From the NCBI RefSeq assembly GCF_023660105.1, contig NZ_JAMHGA010000044.1, forward strand, positions 62,001-126,000: 64,000 bases of DNA, written 5' to 3'. The first letter of the stretch is position 1. The number at the start of each line of letters is the position of its first letter. Below the pieces are notes generated by a model, which worked only from the letters and a program-made list of their open reading frames with translations, searched no databases and was not told where the DNA came from. This DNA is from Desulfovibrio aminophilus (GTDB lineage: Bacteria; Desulfobacterota; Desulfovibrionia; Desulfovibrionales; Desulfovibrionaceae). Of the stretch, positions 1 to 12,977 are shown in pieces. A program made the translations under genes and the position numbers.

Positions 1-62
1 CGCTTTCCTCTATACCAAGGCCGTGGAGAGGGAAAGAAGTTTCGCCCTCGGGCCCCCGTGGC

Positions 63-1520
<1,458 letters not shown>

Positions 1521-1538
1521 GTCGCCTCCGCGCGCGGG

Positions 1539-2252
1539 CTAGAGTCCCAGATAGGCTTTCTTCACGTCTTCGTTGGCCAGCAGGGCCTGGCCGGTATCGG
1601 TCAGGGTGATCCGGCCGTTCTCCATCACGTAGCCCCGGTGGGCGATCTTGAGCGCCAGGTTGGCGTTCTGCTCCACCAGGAACACCGTGGTGCCGTCGGC
1701 GTTGATCTTCCGCACGATCTCGAAAATCTGCTTGATGACCAGGGGCGCCAGGCCCAGGGAGGGCTCGTCCAGCAGGAGCAGCCGGGGCCGGGCCATAAGC
1801 GCCCGGGAGATGGCCAGCATCTGCTGCTCGCCGCCGGAGAGGGTGCCGCCCGCCTGCCTGCGCCGCTTGGCCAGGATCGGGAAGAGCCCGAAGATGTACT
1901 CCAGGTCGCGCTTCACGCCGTCCTTGTCCGTGCGCATGAACGCGCCCATGTCCAGGTTCTCCAGGACCGTGAGCTCGGGGAAGATGAGCCGCCCCTCGGG
2001 CACCTGGCACAGGCCCAGGGCCACGATCCTGTCCGGCGAGAGGGTGTGGATGGGCTTCCCGCGGTAGAGGATCTCGCCGCTCTTGGGCGGGACAACGCCG
2101 CTGACGCTCATGAGCGTGGTGGTCTTGCCCGCGCCGTTGGCCCCGATGAGGGTGATGATCTCGCCCTCGCCGATCTCCAGGGTCACGTCGCGCAGGGCCT
2201 GGATCTGGCCGTAGAAGGTGTTCACACCCCTGAGTTCGAGCACGTTAGGCAT
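1539..2252 (-). CDS. livF: Branched-chain amino acid ABC transporter ATPase LivF
   Basis: Second ATP-binding subunit of the LIV high-affinity branched-chain amino acid importer, on the cytoplasmic face of the inner membrane. Visible motifs in the 237 residues are Walker [10 protein letters not shown] near residue 37, signature LSGGEQQ and Walker [14 protein letters not shown]. The length is that of LivF, shorter than LivG. Its ATG lies inside the end of livG (8-base overlap), indicating translational coupling. It is the last liv gene; guaB follows. Confidence 0.96.
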   Translation of the reverse strand: MPNVLELRGVNTFYGQIQALRDVTLEIGEGEIITLIGANGAGKTTTLMSVSGVVPPKSGEILYRGKPIHTLSPDRIVALGLCQVPEGRLIFPELTVLENLDMGAFMRTDKDGVKRDLEYIFGLFPILAKRRRQAGGTLSGGEQQMLAISRALMARPRLLLLDEPSLGLAPLVIKQIFEIVRKINADGTTVFLVEQNANLALKIAHRGYVMENGRITLTDTGQALLANEDVKKAYLGL

Positions 2253-3025
2253 CGTGGTCCTCCCCGAGGTAGGCCCGGATGACCTGCGGATCGCGGCTCA
2301 CCTCGGCGGGCGAGCCCACGCTGATCATCTGCCCGTACTCCATGACGAAGACGCGGTCGGAGAGGCTCATGACCATCTTCATGTCGTGCTCGATGAGCAG
2401 GATCGAGAGCTTGTAGCGTTCACGGATGTTCAGGACCAAATCCTTGAGCTGCATGGTCTCCTGGGGATTCATTCCGGCGGCGGGCTCGTCCAGCAGGAGC
2501 AGGTAGGGCTCCGTGGCCAGGGCCCGGGCGATCTCCAGGCGGCGCTGCGCTCCATACGGCAGGTTGCGGGCCAGCTCGTTCACCGAGTCCTCGAGCCCCA
2601 GTTCGGCGAGCAGGGCGTAGCTCCTGTCCACGATGCCCTGCTCCTCGCGGCGGGTGCCCGGGCCGCGCAGGACCGCGCCCAGGATGCCCGCCTTGGCCCG
2701 GCAGTGCCGCCCGATCATGACGTTCTCCAGAACGGTCATGGACGGGAACAGGCGGATGTTCTGGAAGGTGCGGGCCAGGCCGATCTCGGTCACGGAGTTG
2801 GGCTTGAGGCCGTTGAGCCGGACCTCGCCGCCGGACGGCGGCCGGGTCAGCACCTCGCCCTCGGTGGGCACGTACATGCCGGTGATGCAGTTGAAGAAGG
2901 TGGTCTTGCCCGCGCCGTTGGGACCGATGAGGGCGACGATCTCGCCCCCGCGCACGTCCAGGTCGACCTCGTTCAGGGCCCGCAGGCCGCCGAAATCCAT
3001 GGACAGGTTCTTGACTTCCAGCACC

Positions 3026-3033
<8 letters not shown>
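2245..3033 (-). CDS. livG: Branched-chain amino acid ABC transporter ATPase LivG
   Basis: First ATP-binding subunit of the LIV importer. The 262 residues contain Walker A GPNGAGKTT, a LivG-type variant signature (LPYGAQRRLEIARAL in place of LSGGQ) and Walker B LLLLDEPAAGMNP, followed by the H-loop segment LLIEHDMK. A short insert before the signature (residues about 125-140, rich in Arg and Gly) is normal for LivG. It overlaps livM upstream and livF downstream by 8 bases each. Confidence 0.96.
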
Positions 3034-4243
<1,210 letters not shown>

Positions 4244-4279
4244 AGCCGTCTCTTTGCTCGTGTTCGATTGTCCGGGGCC

Positions 4280-5179
4280 TCAGACCTTCTGAGTCGGCGG
4301 CTTGCCGAGAATCCCCGACGGCCGGAAGATGAGGATGAGCACCAGGAGGAGGAAGGCGAACACGTCCTCGTAGTCGCTGGAGACGTAGCCCGTGGCGAAG
4401 CTCTCGGTCCAGCCGAGGACCAGGCCGCCGAGCATGGCCCCGGGGATGCTCCCGATGCCGCCCAGGACGGCCGCCGTAAAGGCCTTGAGCCCGGCCAGGA
4501 AGCCGATCATGAAGTTGATCTGGCCCACGTGCGAGGCGATGAGCACGCCGCCCACGGCCGCCAGGGCCGAACCGATGATGAAGGTGAGCGAGATGACCCG
4601 GTCCACGTTCACGCCCACCAGCATGGCCATCTTGCTGTTCTGGGCCGTGGCCCGCATGGCCTTGCCCATGCGCGTGAACTTGATGAACAGTGTCAGCCCG
4701 GCGCAGGACACCGCCGTGGCCAGGATGATGAAGACGCCGGACGAGCCGATGTAGCTCTGCAGCGGGCCCAGGGGCAGCTCGGGCATGAGCCGGGGGAAGG
4801 GCAGGAAGTCCGGGGTCTGGGCCAGCATGACGTAATTCTGCAGGAAGATGGACATGCCGATGGCCGAGATGAGCGGAGACAGCCGGGGCGCGCCGCGCAG
4901 GGGCTTGTAGGCGATCTTCTCCACCGTGAAGCCGTAGGCGGCGGACCAGACGATGGCCGCGGCCAGGGCGATGGCCAGGATGGCCAGGGCCGGGAAGCCC
5001 AGGGCGGTGAGGACGCCGGCCACGACCAGGGCGGTGAAGGCCCCGATCATGTAGATTTCGCCGTGCGCGAAGTTGATGAGTTCGATGATGCCGTAGACCA
5101 TCGTGTAGCCCACGGCGATGAGGGCGTAGATGCTGCCCCGGGTCAATCCGCTGAAGAAGAGTTCGAAGAAATAGTCCAT
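4280..5179 (-). CDS. livH: Branched-chain amino acid ABC transporter permease LivH
   Basis: Inner-membrane permease subunit of the LIV importer. I chose the ATG at 5179 (299 residues, beginning MDYFFELFFSGLTRG), which follows an AGGACGG ribosome site. A TTG six codons upstream would give 305 residues but has no better site. The family segments GYTMVYGIIELINFAHGE and GGIGSIPGAMLGG are present, with about eight hydrophobic spans. It is separated from livK by 123 bases containing a strong hairpin, so its level relative to livK may be set by transcript attenuation. Confidence 0.95.
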   Translation of the reverse strand: MDYFFELFFSGLTRGSIYALIAVGYTMVYGIIELINFAHGEIYMIGAFTALVVAGVLTALGFPALAILAIALAAAIVWSAAYGFTVEKIAYKPLRGAPRLSPLISAIGMSIFLQNYVMLAQTPDFLPFPRLMPELPLGPLQSYIGSSGVFIILATAVSCAGLTLFIKFTRMGKAMRATAQNSKMAMLVGVNVDRVISLTFIIGSALAAVGGVLIASHVGQINFMIGFLAGLKAFTAAVLGGIGSIPGAMLGGLVLGWTESFATGYVSSDYEDVFAFLLLVLILIFRPSGILGKPPTQKV

Positions 5180-5236
5180 GGCCGTCCTGTCGATCAAGGC
5201 GCTTGGCGGCCCTGATACGGGCCATTGCGGAGAAAT

Positions 5237-5269
5237 GCAAGGGGACAGGCGTCGGGCCTGCCCCCTTGC
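5237..5269 (-). terminator. Hairpin between livK and livH, likely attenuator/partial terminator
   Basis: On the minus-strand transcript a 14-bp stem with one G-U pair closes a 5-base loop (arm GCAAGGGGGCAGGC against GCCTGTCCCCTTGC). The following bases, ATTTCTCC, form only a weak U tract. Position inside the operon suggests partial termination or RNA processing that leaves more livK message than permease message, a common arrangement for binding-protein genes. The structure is seen; the role is inferred. Confidence 0.7.
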
Positions 5270-5302
5270 GTTTTCAGCTTCGGGAGCCGAGGCTCCGTGG
5301 TT

Positions 5303-6487
5303 CTACTTCAATTCGACGTACTTGCCGCCCTGGACCTGGTAGATGGCGAAGCCGACGCCCTCGGCGTCGCCGCGCGCGTCGAACTTGATCTTGCCCACCG
5401 GGGTTTCGACGTACTCGGTGTGCAGGGCCTTCACGATGTCGTCGTACTTGGTGGACTTGGCCTTGTCGATGGCGTTCAGCAGGGCCTGGGCCGCGGAGTA
5501 GGCCTCGAAGAAGAAGGCGCCGGGATCGGAGCCGAAGGTCTTCTTGTGGGCCTCCAGGGCCTGGGCGTACATCGGGTTCTTGGAGATGTCCCGGGGACCG
5601 GTGGCGTAGACGCCCTCGGCGAACTCGCCCGCGACCTTGATGAAGGTGTCGTCCTTCACGCCGTCGTCGGAGAGGAAGGGAGTCTTCATGTCCTTCTTGC
5701 GCATCTGGGTCACGATCTTGGAGGCCTCGGGATGGTAGCCGCCGTAAATCACGCCGTCGGCGCCGGAGGACTTGATCTTCTGGACCACGGCGGAATAGTC
5801 CACCGCGCCGGGGGTCACGCCCTCGAAGAGGACCACCTCGGCCTTGCCGCTCTCGGTGATGAACTTCTGCGCGTATTCGGCGAAGCCCTTGCCGTAGTCG
5901 CCCTTGTCATGGATGATGGCCAGCTTCTTGAGGCCCAGGGTCTCCAGGACGAACTTCACTTCCAGGGCGGCCTGGGCGTCGTCGGAGGCGATGGTGCGGA
6001 AGAAGACCGGGTAGTCGCCGCTCTGGGTCAGGGCCGGGTTGGTGGCCGAGGGCGACATGCAGACGATCTTGGACTCGGTGTAGATCGGCAGGGCGGCCTT
6101 GGTGGCGCCGGAGCAGATGTGGCCGAGCACCAGGGTGACCTTGTCGGAGACCAGCTTGGTGGCGGCGTTGGTGGCCATCTCGGGCTTGCACTGGTCGTCC
6201 TGGGGCACGACCTCGACCTGCATGCCGTTGACGCCGCCCTTGGCGTTGTAGTCGGCGGCCACGAGCTTGGCGGCGTTCAGGGTGGGCAGGCCGTAGGAGG
6301 CCAGGTCGCCGGAATGGGCGCCCGCCACGCCGAGGATGATCTTGCCGGCGGCCGGAGCGGCGGCCGGAGCGGCCTGTTCGGTCTTGGCGGCTTCCTTCTT
6401 CTCCTCCTTCTTCTCCTGGGCGCAGCCGGCGACCAGGAACAGGCTCATGGCCAGGAAGAGAGCCAACGCAGTCCATTTACCTTTCAT
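5303..6487 (-). CDS. livK: Branched-chain amino acid ABC transporter substrate-binding lipoprotein
   Basis: Periplasmic receptor of the LIV importer (Peripla_BP_6/Leu-Ile-Val-binding family). The start at 6487 (MKGKWTALALFLAM) follows a GGAGG site and gives 394 residues; a longer in-frame extension lacks a signal peptide. A lipobox LVAGC puts the lipidated Cys at residue 22, followed by a Lys/Glu and Ala/Pro linker to about residue 48 and then the mature domain (ILGVAGAHSGDLASYG). It is the first gene of the livKHMGF-guaB run. The ligand is inferred from operon context; amides or other amino acids are possible. Confidence 0.93.
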   Translation of the reverse strand: MKGKWTALALFLAMSLFLVAGCAQEKKEEKKEAAKTEQAAPAAAPAAGKIILGVAGAHSGDLASYGLPTLNAAKLVAADYNAKGGVNGMQVEVVPQDDQCKPEMATNAATKLVSDKVTLVLGHICSGATKAALPIYTESKIVCMSPSATNPALTQSGDYPVFFRTIASDDAQAALEVKFVLETLGLKKLAIIHDKGDYGKGFAEYAQKFITESGKAEVVLFEGVTPGAVDYSAVVQKIKSSGADGVIYGGYHPEASKIVTQMRKKDMKTPFLSDDGVKDDTFIKVAGEFAEGVYATGPRDISKNPMYAQALEAHKKTFGSDPGAFFFEAYSAAQALLNAIDKAKSTKYDDIVKALHTEYVETPVGKIKFDARGDAEGVGFAIYQVQGGKYVELK

Positions 6488-6610
6488 CGCGTCCTCCTCT
6501 GAAAAAACAGACAGCTGGGAAAAACCACCGAAGGGGCCCCGGGCCCGCTCCGGCCGTGTCATCGTTCCACAAGCGTCGGACCGTGGTCGTGGTTGTCCGC
6601 GAAGCCCGAC

Positions 6611-6638
6611 ATTTTAGTAAGATGCGCCGTCATGTCAA
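6611..6638 (-). promoter_or_regulatory. Sigma70-type promoter of the liv operon
   Basis: Minus-strand TTGACA (6633-6638), 16-base spacer, TAAAAT (6611-6616), about 120 bases before the livK start. It is the only clear promoter-like sequence in the 188 bases between the ccm cluster and livK. An 8-bp AGCCGGGT/ACCCGGCT stem just upstream, at the ccm stop codon, may serve as a weak terminator of the ccm operon. Confidence 0.65.
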
Positions 6639-6675
6639 CAGCCGGGTGAGGCTTGGCTCCACTCCGAAACCCGGC

Positions 6676-7254
6676 TCACTTGCCCTCCAGTTCCTTGGCC
6701 GCCTCCTGGCGCAGCCCGGGATCAGCCGCCTTGCTGGCTACGACCGCGCGGAAATGCCCGGCGGCCTCCTCGGGCTTGTTCAAAAAGTGCTTCAGCACGA
6801 TGCCCAGGTTGAAATGGCTCACGGCGTCGCTCGGCTCCACTTTGAGGATCGCGGCGAAGGCCTCGGCGGCCTTGTCGTATTCCTTCATCTCGAAGCGGAC
6901 CATGCCCAGCCCGCGCAGGACGTTGGGATCGCCGGGCTTGAGGGCCTGGGCCTTCTCCAGGAAGACCAGGGCCCGATCATGGGCCTGCATGGAGAGGAAG
7001 AGATCGGCCAGTTCCAGGAGCGTGGGCAGGTCCTCGGGATTCTCGCCCATCTTCTTCATGAGCGCCTGGACCCGGGCCATGTCCATGCCCCCCTGCCCTC
7101 CCATGCCGGGCGGGGTCTGGCCCTGGGAGCGCATCTCCACCCGCAGGGAGGGGTGCTCCATGCGGTACCAGAAGGACGTCACGAAAATCACGCCCAGAAT
7201 CCCGGCCATGACCAGGACGAGCAGACGGCGGCCGGTGGCGGTGTTCTCAGGCAT
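6676..7254 (-). CDS. TPR membrane protein, CcmI/CycH-like
   Basis: Probable chaperone of apocytochromes c at the end of the ccm operon. The 192 residues begin with one membrane span (residues about 10-28), then a Gly/Met-rich linker, then about three tetratricopeptide repeats (for example LFLSMQAHDRALVFLEKAQ and NLGIVLKHFLNKPEEAAGHF), so the repeats should face the periplasm. The ATG overlaps the end of ccmD by 8 bases. It is much shorter than the two-part CcmI of proteobacteria and equals only its TPR portion; assignment rests on context. Confidence 0.75.
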   Translation of the reverse strand: MPENTATGRRLLVLVMAGILGVIFVTSFWYRMEHPSLRVEMRSQGQTPPGMGGQGGMDMARVQALMKKMGENPEDLPTLLELADLFLSMQAHDRALVFLEKAQALKPGDPNVLRGLGMVRFEMKEYDKAAEAFAAILKVEPSDAVSHFNLGIVLKHFLNKPEEAAGHFRAVVASKAADPGLRQEAAKELEGK

Positions 7255-7390
7255 CGTTGAGGCGCTCCAGTTGGCGCACGCGCCTTTCCAGTCCGGCCGA
7301 ACGGCCCGCCAGGAAGGCCAGATAGCCCCCCAGGCCGAGCCAGACGACCACGTTGGCCGCGAAAAGATAGCTCATCGACATTCCATTCAT
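7247..7390 (-). CDS. ccmD: Small membrane protein CcmD-like
   Basis: A 47-residue protein with one hydrophobic span (LFAANVVVWLGLGGYLAFLA) followed by a basic, amphipathic tail (RSAGLERRVRQLERL), the usual CcmD layout. CcmD helps release holo-CcmE from the CcmABCD complex. The start overlaps the ccmC stop by ATGA and the end overlaps the TPR gene. A second ATG three codons in (7381) is an alternative start. Confidence 0.8.
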   Translation of the reverse strand: MNGMSMSYLFAANVVVWLGLGGYLAFLAGRSAGLERRVRQLERLNDA

Positions 7391-8073
7391 CCTTGTATGG
7401 GTTCGTTTTCCAGGGAGCGGGCGCGCAGGGCGTCCAGCCGCGCCGCGGCGCGGGCCTGGCCGTAGCGGGCCAGCACCAGGCAGAGCCAGAACAGGCCCAC
7501 GGCCACGATTCCGGCCACCACGGTGTGCCGCATCTCGGGCTCCAGCCCGCCGCCCTGGCTGCCGAAGACCGCCGGGTGCACGCTGCGCCAGAGCCGGGCG
7601 GAAAGAAAGACCAGCGGGACGTCCAGGAAGGCCACCACGCCGAGCACGGCGCAGACCTGCGCGCGGCGCTCGCCGCCCAGGGGCGAGGCCCGCAGCAGAA
7701 GGTAGCCCGCGTAGACGAACCACATGACCAGGGTGGTGGTCAGCCGGGGGTCCCAGGTCCACCAGACGTTCCAGGCCGCGCGGCCCCAGATGGAGCCGGT
7801 GATGAGCACCAGCGCGGAGAAGACCACGCCGATCTCGGCGGCGGCCCCGGCCAGGGCGTCCAGGGCCGGACGGGGCCGGACGAGGTAGCCCGCGCTGGCC
7901 GCGAAGACCACCAGGAAGCTGACGAAGGCCCACATGGCCAGGGGCAGGTGCAGGTAGAAGATCTTCTGGACCAGGCCCATGGTGGCCTCCACGGGCGCGT
8001 AGAACCAGATCATGTACTGGAAGAGGCAGAGGGCCGGGATCGAGATCAGGGCCAGGATTTTCAGCTTGGGCAT
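7387..8073 (-). CDS. ccmC: Heme-handling protein CcmC
   Basis: Inner-membrane protein that loads heme onto CcmE. The 228 residues contain about six spans and the tryptophan-rich periplasmic motif, seen here as WNVWWTWDPRLTTTL near residues 92-106. Conserved His candidates flank it (for example in FYLHLPLAMW). It lies between ccmB (12-base gap) and ccmD (ATGA overlap) and is normal in length for the family. Confidence 0.95.
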   Translation of the reverse strand: MPKLKILALISIPALCLFQYMIWFYAPVEATMGLVQKIFYLHLPLAMWAFVSFLVVFAASAGYLVRPRPALDALAGAAAEIGVVFSALVLITGSIWGRAAWNVWWTWDPRLTTTLVMWFVYAGYLLLRASPLGGERRAQVCAVLGVVAFLDVPLVFLSARLWRSVHPAVFGSQGGGLEPEMRHTVVAGIVAVGLFWLCLVLARYGQARAAARLDALRARSLENEPIQG

Positions 8074-8085
8074 GGGAACTCCGAA

Positions 8086-8754
8086 CTATTCCTCGCCGGT
8101 ATACACAAACGGGAAAAGGATCAAGCCCGCGCCCAGGAACAGGGCGTCGAAGGCGCCCATGAGCCCGAGCCAGGACAGGTCCGGGGCCTGGGCCGCGAAG
8201 ACCTGGGTGAAGAGCTTGATGCCGCCGAGCAGCACGGGCAGCAGCAAGGGAAAGAGGATCACCGAGAGCAGCGACTCCCGCGCGGCCTGCCCCTGGGACA
8301 GCGCGCCCAACAGAGCCCCCAGGGCCACCAGCCCCAGGTCCGCCGTGAGCAGGGCCGCGGGCGCGAGCCACCACGTCCCGCCCATGTCCTGGCCCAGGAA
8401 GACCACCGAGGCGGGCAGGAACACGGCCTGGGACAGGAGCAGGAGACAGAGCCCGGCCAGCCCCTTGCCCAGCCAGATGGCCTGGGGCGCCAGGGGCGCG
8501 GACAGGAGTCCCAGCCGCGAGCCGTTGGCCTCCTCCAGGGCGAAGAGGTCGTTGACCACGAGCACCAGGCCGAAGGCCGAGGCCAGCCAGAAGATGGCCG
8601 CCGCGGACTGGGGCGGAGTCAACTCCCCGGCCGGTCGCGACAGGCTGAACAGGAAGATGAGCAGCAGGCCGAGGAGGATCGCCTGGACCAACCCCTGGCC
8701 GCCCACGGTGAGCCGCAGGTCCTTGGCCGCGATGATTCCGGCGCGCCTCAGCAT
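8086..8754 (-). CDS. ccmB: Heme exporter subunit CcmB
   Basis: Membrane subunit of the CcmAB ATPase complex that drives release of heme-bound CcmE. The 222 residues have about six hydrophobic spans and a family N-terminus (IIAAKDLRLTVGGQGLVQAI). The FALEEANGSRLGLL segment matches the CcmB cytoplasmic loop. The start overlaps the end of ccmA by 7 bases. Confidence 0.94.
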   Translation of the reverse strand: MLRRAGIIAAKDLRLTVGGQGLVQAILLGLLLIFLFSLSRPAGELTPPQSAAAIFWLASAFGLVLVVNDLFALEEANGSRLGLLSAPLAPQAIWLGKGLAGLCLLLLSQAVFLPASVVFLGQDMGGTWWLAPAALLTADLGLVALGALLGALSQGQAARESLLSVILFPLLLPVLLGGIKLFTQVFAAQAPDLSWLGLMGAFDALFLGAGLILFPFVYTGEE

Positions 8755-9406
8755 GCGGGGGCCTCCGGGCGGTAGGCGGCGGCGGGCCCGAAGAAGGCCG
8801 CCCGGCCCCGGTCCAGGGCCAGGAGCAGGTCCGCCCTGCCCCGGTCGCCCTCCAGGTCGTGGCTGACCCAGACCACGGCCGCCCCGCGCCCGCGCAGGCC
8901 CGCGACCTCGGTCCGCAGGATGTCCTGGGAGGCCGCGTCCAGGCCCGTGCCCGGCTCGTCCAGGAAGAGCAGCTCCGGCTCCACCAGGAAGACCCGGGCC
9001 AGGTTCAGCCGCTGGGCCATGCCCCGGGAGAAGCCGCCCGCCCGCTCCTGGGCCACGCGGGCCAGCCCCACGCGGGCCAGAACCGCGGCGAGCCGGTCCT
9101 CGTCGGCGGGCAGACCGTACATCCGGGCCCAGAAGGCCAGGTTGTCGCGGGCCGAGAGCCGGGGATAGATGAAGGTGGCGTGGCCCAGGTAGGCCGTGCG
9201 GGCTTCGGCCGCGACGGTCTCCACCTTGCCCTCGCTGGGTTTGAGCAGCCCGGCCAGGATCTTCAGCAGCGTGGACTTGCCCGCGCCGTTGCCGCCCACC
9301 ACCAGGAGCACGCTGCCCGGCCCGAGCTCCAGGGACACGTCCCGGAACACGAGCTTGTCGCCGTAGAATTTGGTCAGACGACGGGCGGACAGCAGCGGGA
9401 CCGCGC

Positions 9407-9410
<4 letters not shown>
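8748..9410 (-). CDS. ccmA: Cytochrome c biogenesis ATPase CcmA
   Basis: ABC ATPase of the CcmAB complex, cytoplasmic side. The 220 residues show Walker A GGNGAGKST, a variant signature GGFSRGMAQRL and Walker B LLFLDEPGTGLD. I set the start at the ATG overlapping the ccmF stop (ATGA, 9407-9410); a much longer open frame upstream is only a shadow of ccmF. The C-terminus overlaps ccmB. Confidence 0.95.
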
Positions 9411-11293
<1,883 letters not shown>

Positions 11294-11361
11294 GCGGATT
11301 CCTTCATCGCGCCGGCCGGGGGCGGGCGCGAACACGCAGGGGTGGCGGAAACGGCCCGGGT

Positions 11362-11787
11362 CTAACCCTGGGCCTCCTCACTCTTTTTCTTGTACTTGGA
11401 GGGGCACTTGGTGATCAGGGTGTTGGCCGTGAAGGCCCCGTCGGCCTTGTCGAAACGGCCCTCCACGATGACCTCGGCCCCGGGCTTGAAGGTGTCGGGC
11501 ACGGCCCCCCGGTAGTTCACCCGGATGGACTTGCTGTGGTCGAACTTGTCCAGGAGGTTGAAGCTCACGCCCAGGGACTGGGCGTCGGCCCGCAGGTCCG
11601 CCGCGTCCACCGAGCCGAAGAGTCGGGCCTGCTCGCGCTTGGCCGGCTCCAGGGCCAGGGCCTCGGAGACGTTCAGGAAGTACACGCTGTCCTCGGAAAT
11701 CCCCGAGAGCACGAGCCAGCCGAGCCCGCCGAGGAAGAGGAACAGGGCCACCAGGTACACGATCTTGTTGCTTTTCGTCCGCGTCAT
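11362..11787 (-). CDS. ccmE: Periplasmic heme chaperone CcmE, CXXXY type
   Basis: Membrane-anchored heme chaperone of System I cytochrome c maturation, 141 residues. One N-terminal span (residues about 9-28) precedes an OB-fold domain with the FKPGAEVIVEGRF segment. The heme-binding motif is not the usual HXXXY: it reads C128-P-S-K-Y132. This variant is known from Desulfovibrio and archaea, where it accompanies loss of CcmG and CcmH, and neither of those genes is in this cluster. It is the first ccm gene and starts 9 bases after the CNNM gene's stop. Confidence 0.95.
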   Translation of the reverse strand: MTRTKSNKIVYLVALFLFLGGLGWLVLSGISEDSVYFLNVSEALALEPAKREQARLFGSVDAADLRADAQSLGVSFNLLDKFDHSKSIRVNYRGAVPDTFKPGAEVIVEGRFDKADGAFTANTLITKCPSKYKKKSEEAQG

Positions 11788-11796
11788 GTCCGTCCG

Positions 11797-12855
11797 CTAC
11801 CGTTCGCGCGGCCCGGGGGCCGCCGTCTTCGTGATCTGGCTGCGCCGCCGCCGGGCCAGTTCACGCATGTCCACCACCTGGTCCGTTTCGTCCACGATCT
11901 CGCTGCCCAGGATCTCCTCCAGCACGTCCTCCAGGGTCACCACCCCGGCCAGACCGCCGTACTCGTCCAGAACCACGAAGAGATGCGAGCGGCTTTCCAG
12001 GAACTTCACCAGCAGTTTGTCCAATGTAATGTTTTCCGGCACGAAGTCCACCGGCCGCATGAGATCGGCCAGGCGGATGTCGTCCCGGTCGTCGGCCAGG
12101 GCCTCGAAGACCTGCCGCCGAAAGATGACCCCCACGATGTCCTCGGTGTCCTCGCCCTCGTAGACCGGGATGCGGCTGTGGGGCCAGGAGCCCCGGCACT
12201 CGCGGGCCTCGGCCACGGTCATGGACGTGGGCAGGGAGAAGACCACCGTGCGCGGGGTCATGATCTGGTCCACGGTCTTGCTGTCCAGGGAGAGGATGTT
12301 GCGGATGGCCATCTCCTCGTAGGCCTTGAGCACGCCCGCCCGGCGGGTCAGGCTGACCAGGGCGCGGATGTCCTCCTCGGTGGCCTCCGGGCCCTTCTTG
12401 CTCCCCCGCTTCACCAGGCGGCCGAACATGCCGACCACCCAGACCAGGGGCGAAAGGCCCTGCACGAGCCAGAGCAGGGGCCGGGCCAGGGCGGGCATGA
12501 CCGTGCGGCTGTAGGCCACCCCGGCGGTCTTGGGCACGATCTCGCCGACCAGGAGGATCAGCGCGGTGAAGGCCGCCGCGAACCAGACCAGGCTGTCCGG
12601 GCCGTAGACCCGGACCCAGGCCGCGCCCGCGATGGAGGCCCCGGCCGTGTTGGCCACGGTGTTCAGGGTCAGCACGGCGGCGATGGGCTTCTCCACGTCG
12701 CTGCGCAGGGCGTGCAGGATGTCGCCCGAGCGCTTGCCCTGCTTCCTGAGTTGTTCGATCCGGCTCCAGGAGAAGGAATAAAAGGCGGCCTCGCTCACCG
12801 AACAGAAGGCCGAGGCCACGCAGGAGAGCGCGACGGCGAGGATGAGTTCAAGCAT
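11797..12855 (-). CDS. CNNM/CBS-domain membrane protein (hemolysin C-like, CorB family)
   Basis: Predicted ion-transport or Mg2+/Co2+-homeostasis membrane protein. The ATG at 12855 (MLELILAVALSCVASAFCSVSEAAF) opens directly into the DUF21/CNNM domain with about four spans (residues 1-175), including the family's SVSEAAFYS segment. A CBS pair follows at roughly 195-320 (IMTPRTVVF through VVLDEYGGLAGVVTLEDVLEEI). The C-terminal CorC_HlyC domain of longer relatives is missing; the chain ends in a basic tail, 352 residues. Transcription runs into the ccm genes, but a functional link is not evident. The ribosome site is weak. Confidence 0.9.
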   Translation of the reverse strand: MLELILAVALSCVASAFCSVSEAAFYSFSWSRIEQLRKQGKRSGDILHALRSDVEKPIAAVLTLNTVANTAGASIAGAAWVRVYGPDSLVWFAAAFTALILLVGEIVPKTAGVAYSRTVMPALARPLLWLVQGLSPLVWVVGMFGRLVKRGSKKGPEATEEDIRALVSLTRRAGVLKAYEEMAIRNILSLDSKTVDQIMTPRTVVFSLPTSMTVAEARECRGSWPHSRIPVYEGEDTEDIVGVIFRRQVFEALADDRDDIRLADLMRPVDFVPENITLDKLLVKFLESRSHLFVVLDEYGGLAGVVTLEDVLEEILGSEIVDETDQVVDMRELARRRRSQITKTAAPGPRER

Positions 12856-12977
12856 ATGGTTTCGTTGACCGTCTCCAGGGGGACGCGAGGCGCCCCGATA
12901 TGGCCATATACCAGAAGCCGCGCGGCCGCGCAACTCGCCGGCCTTGACTTGGCCGCCGTTTCGGGGACATTAGCCGG

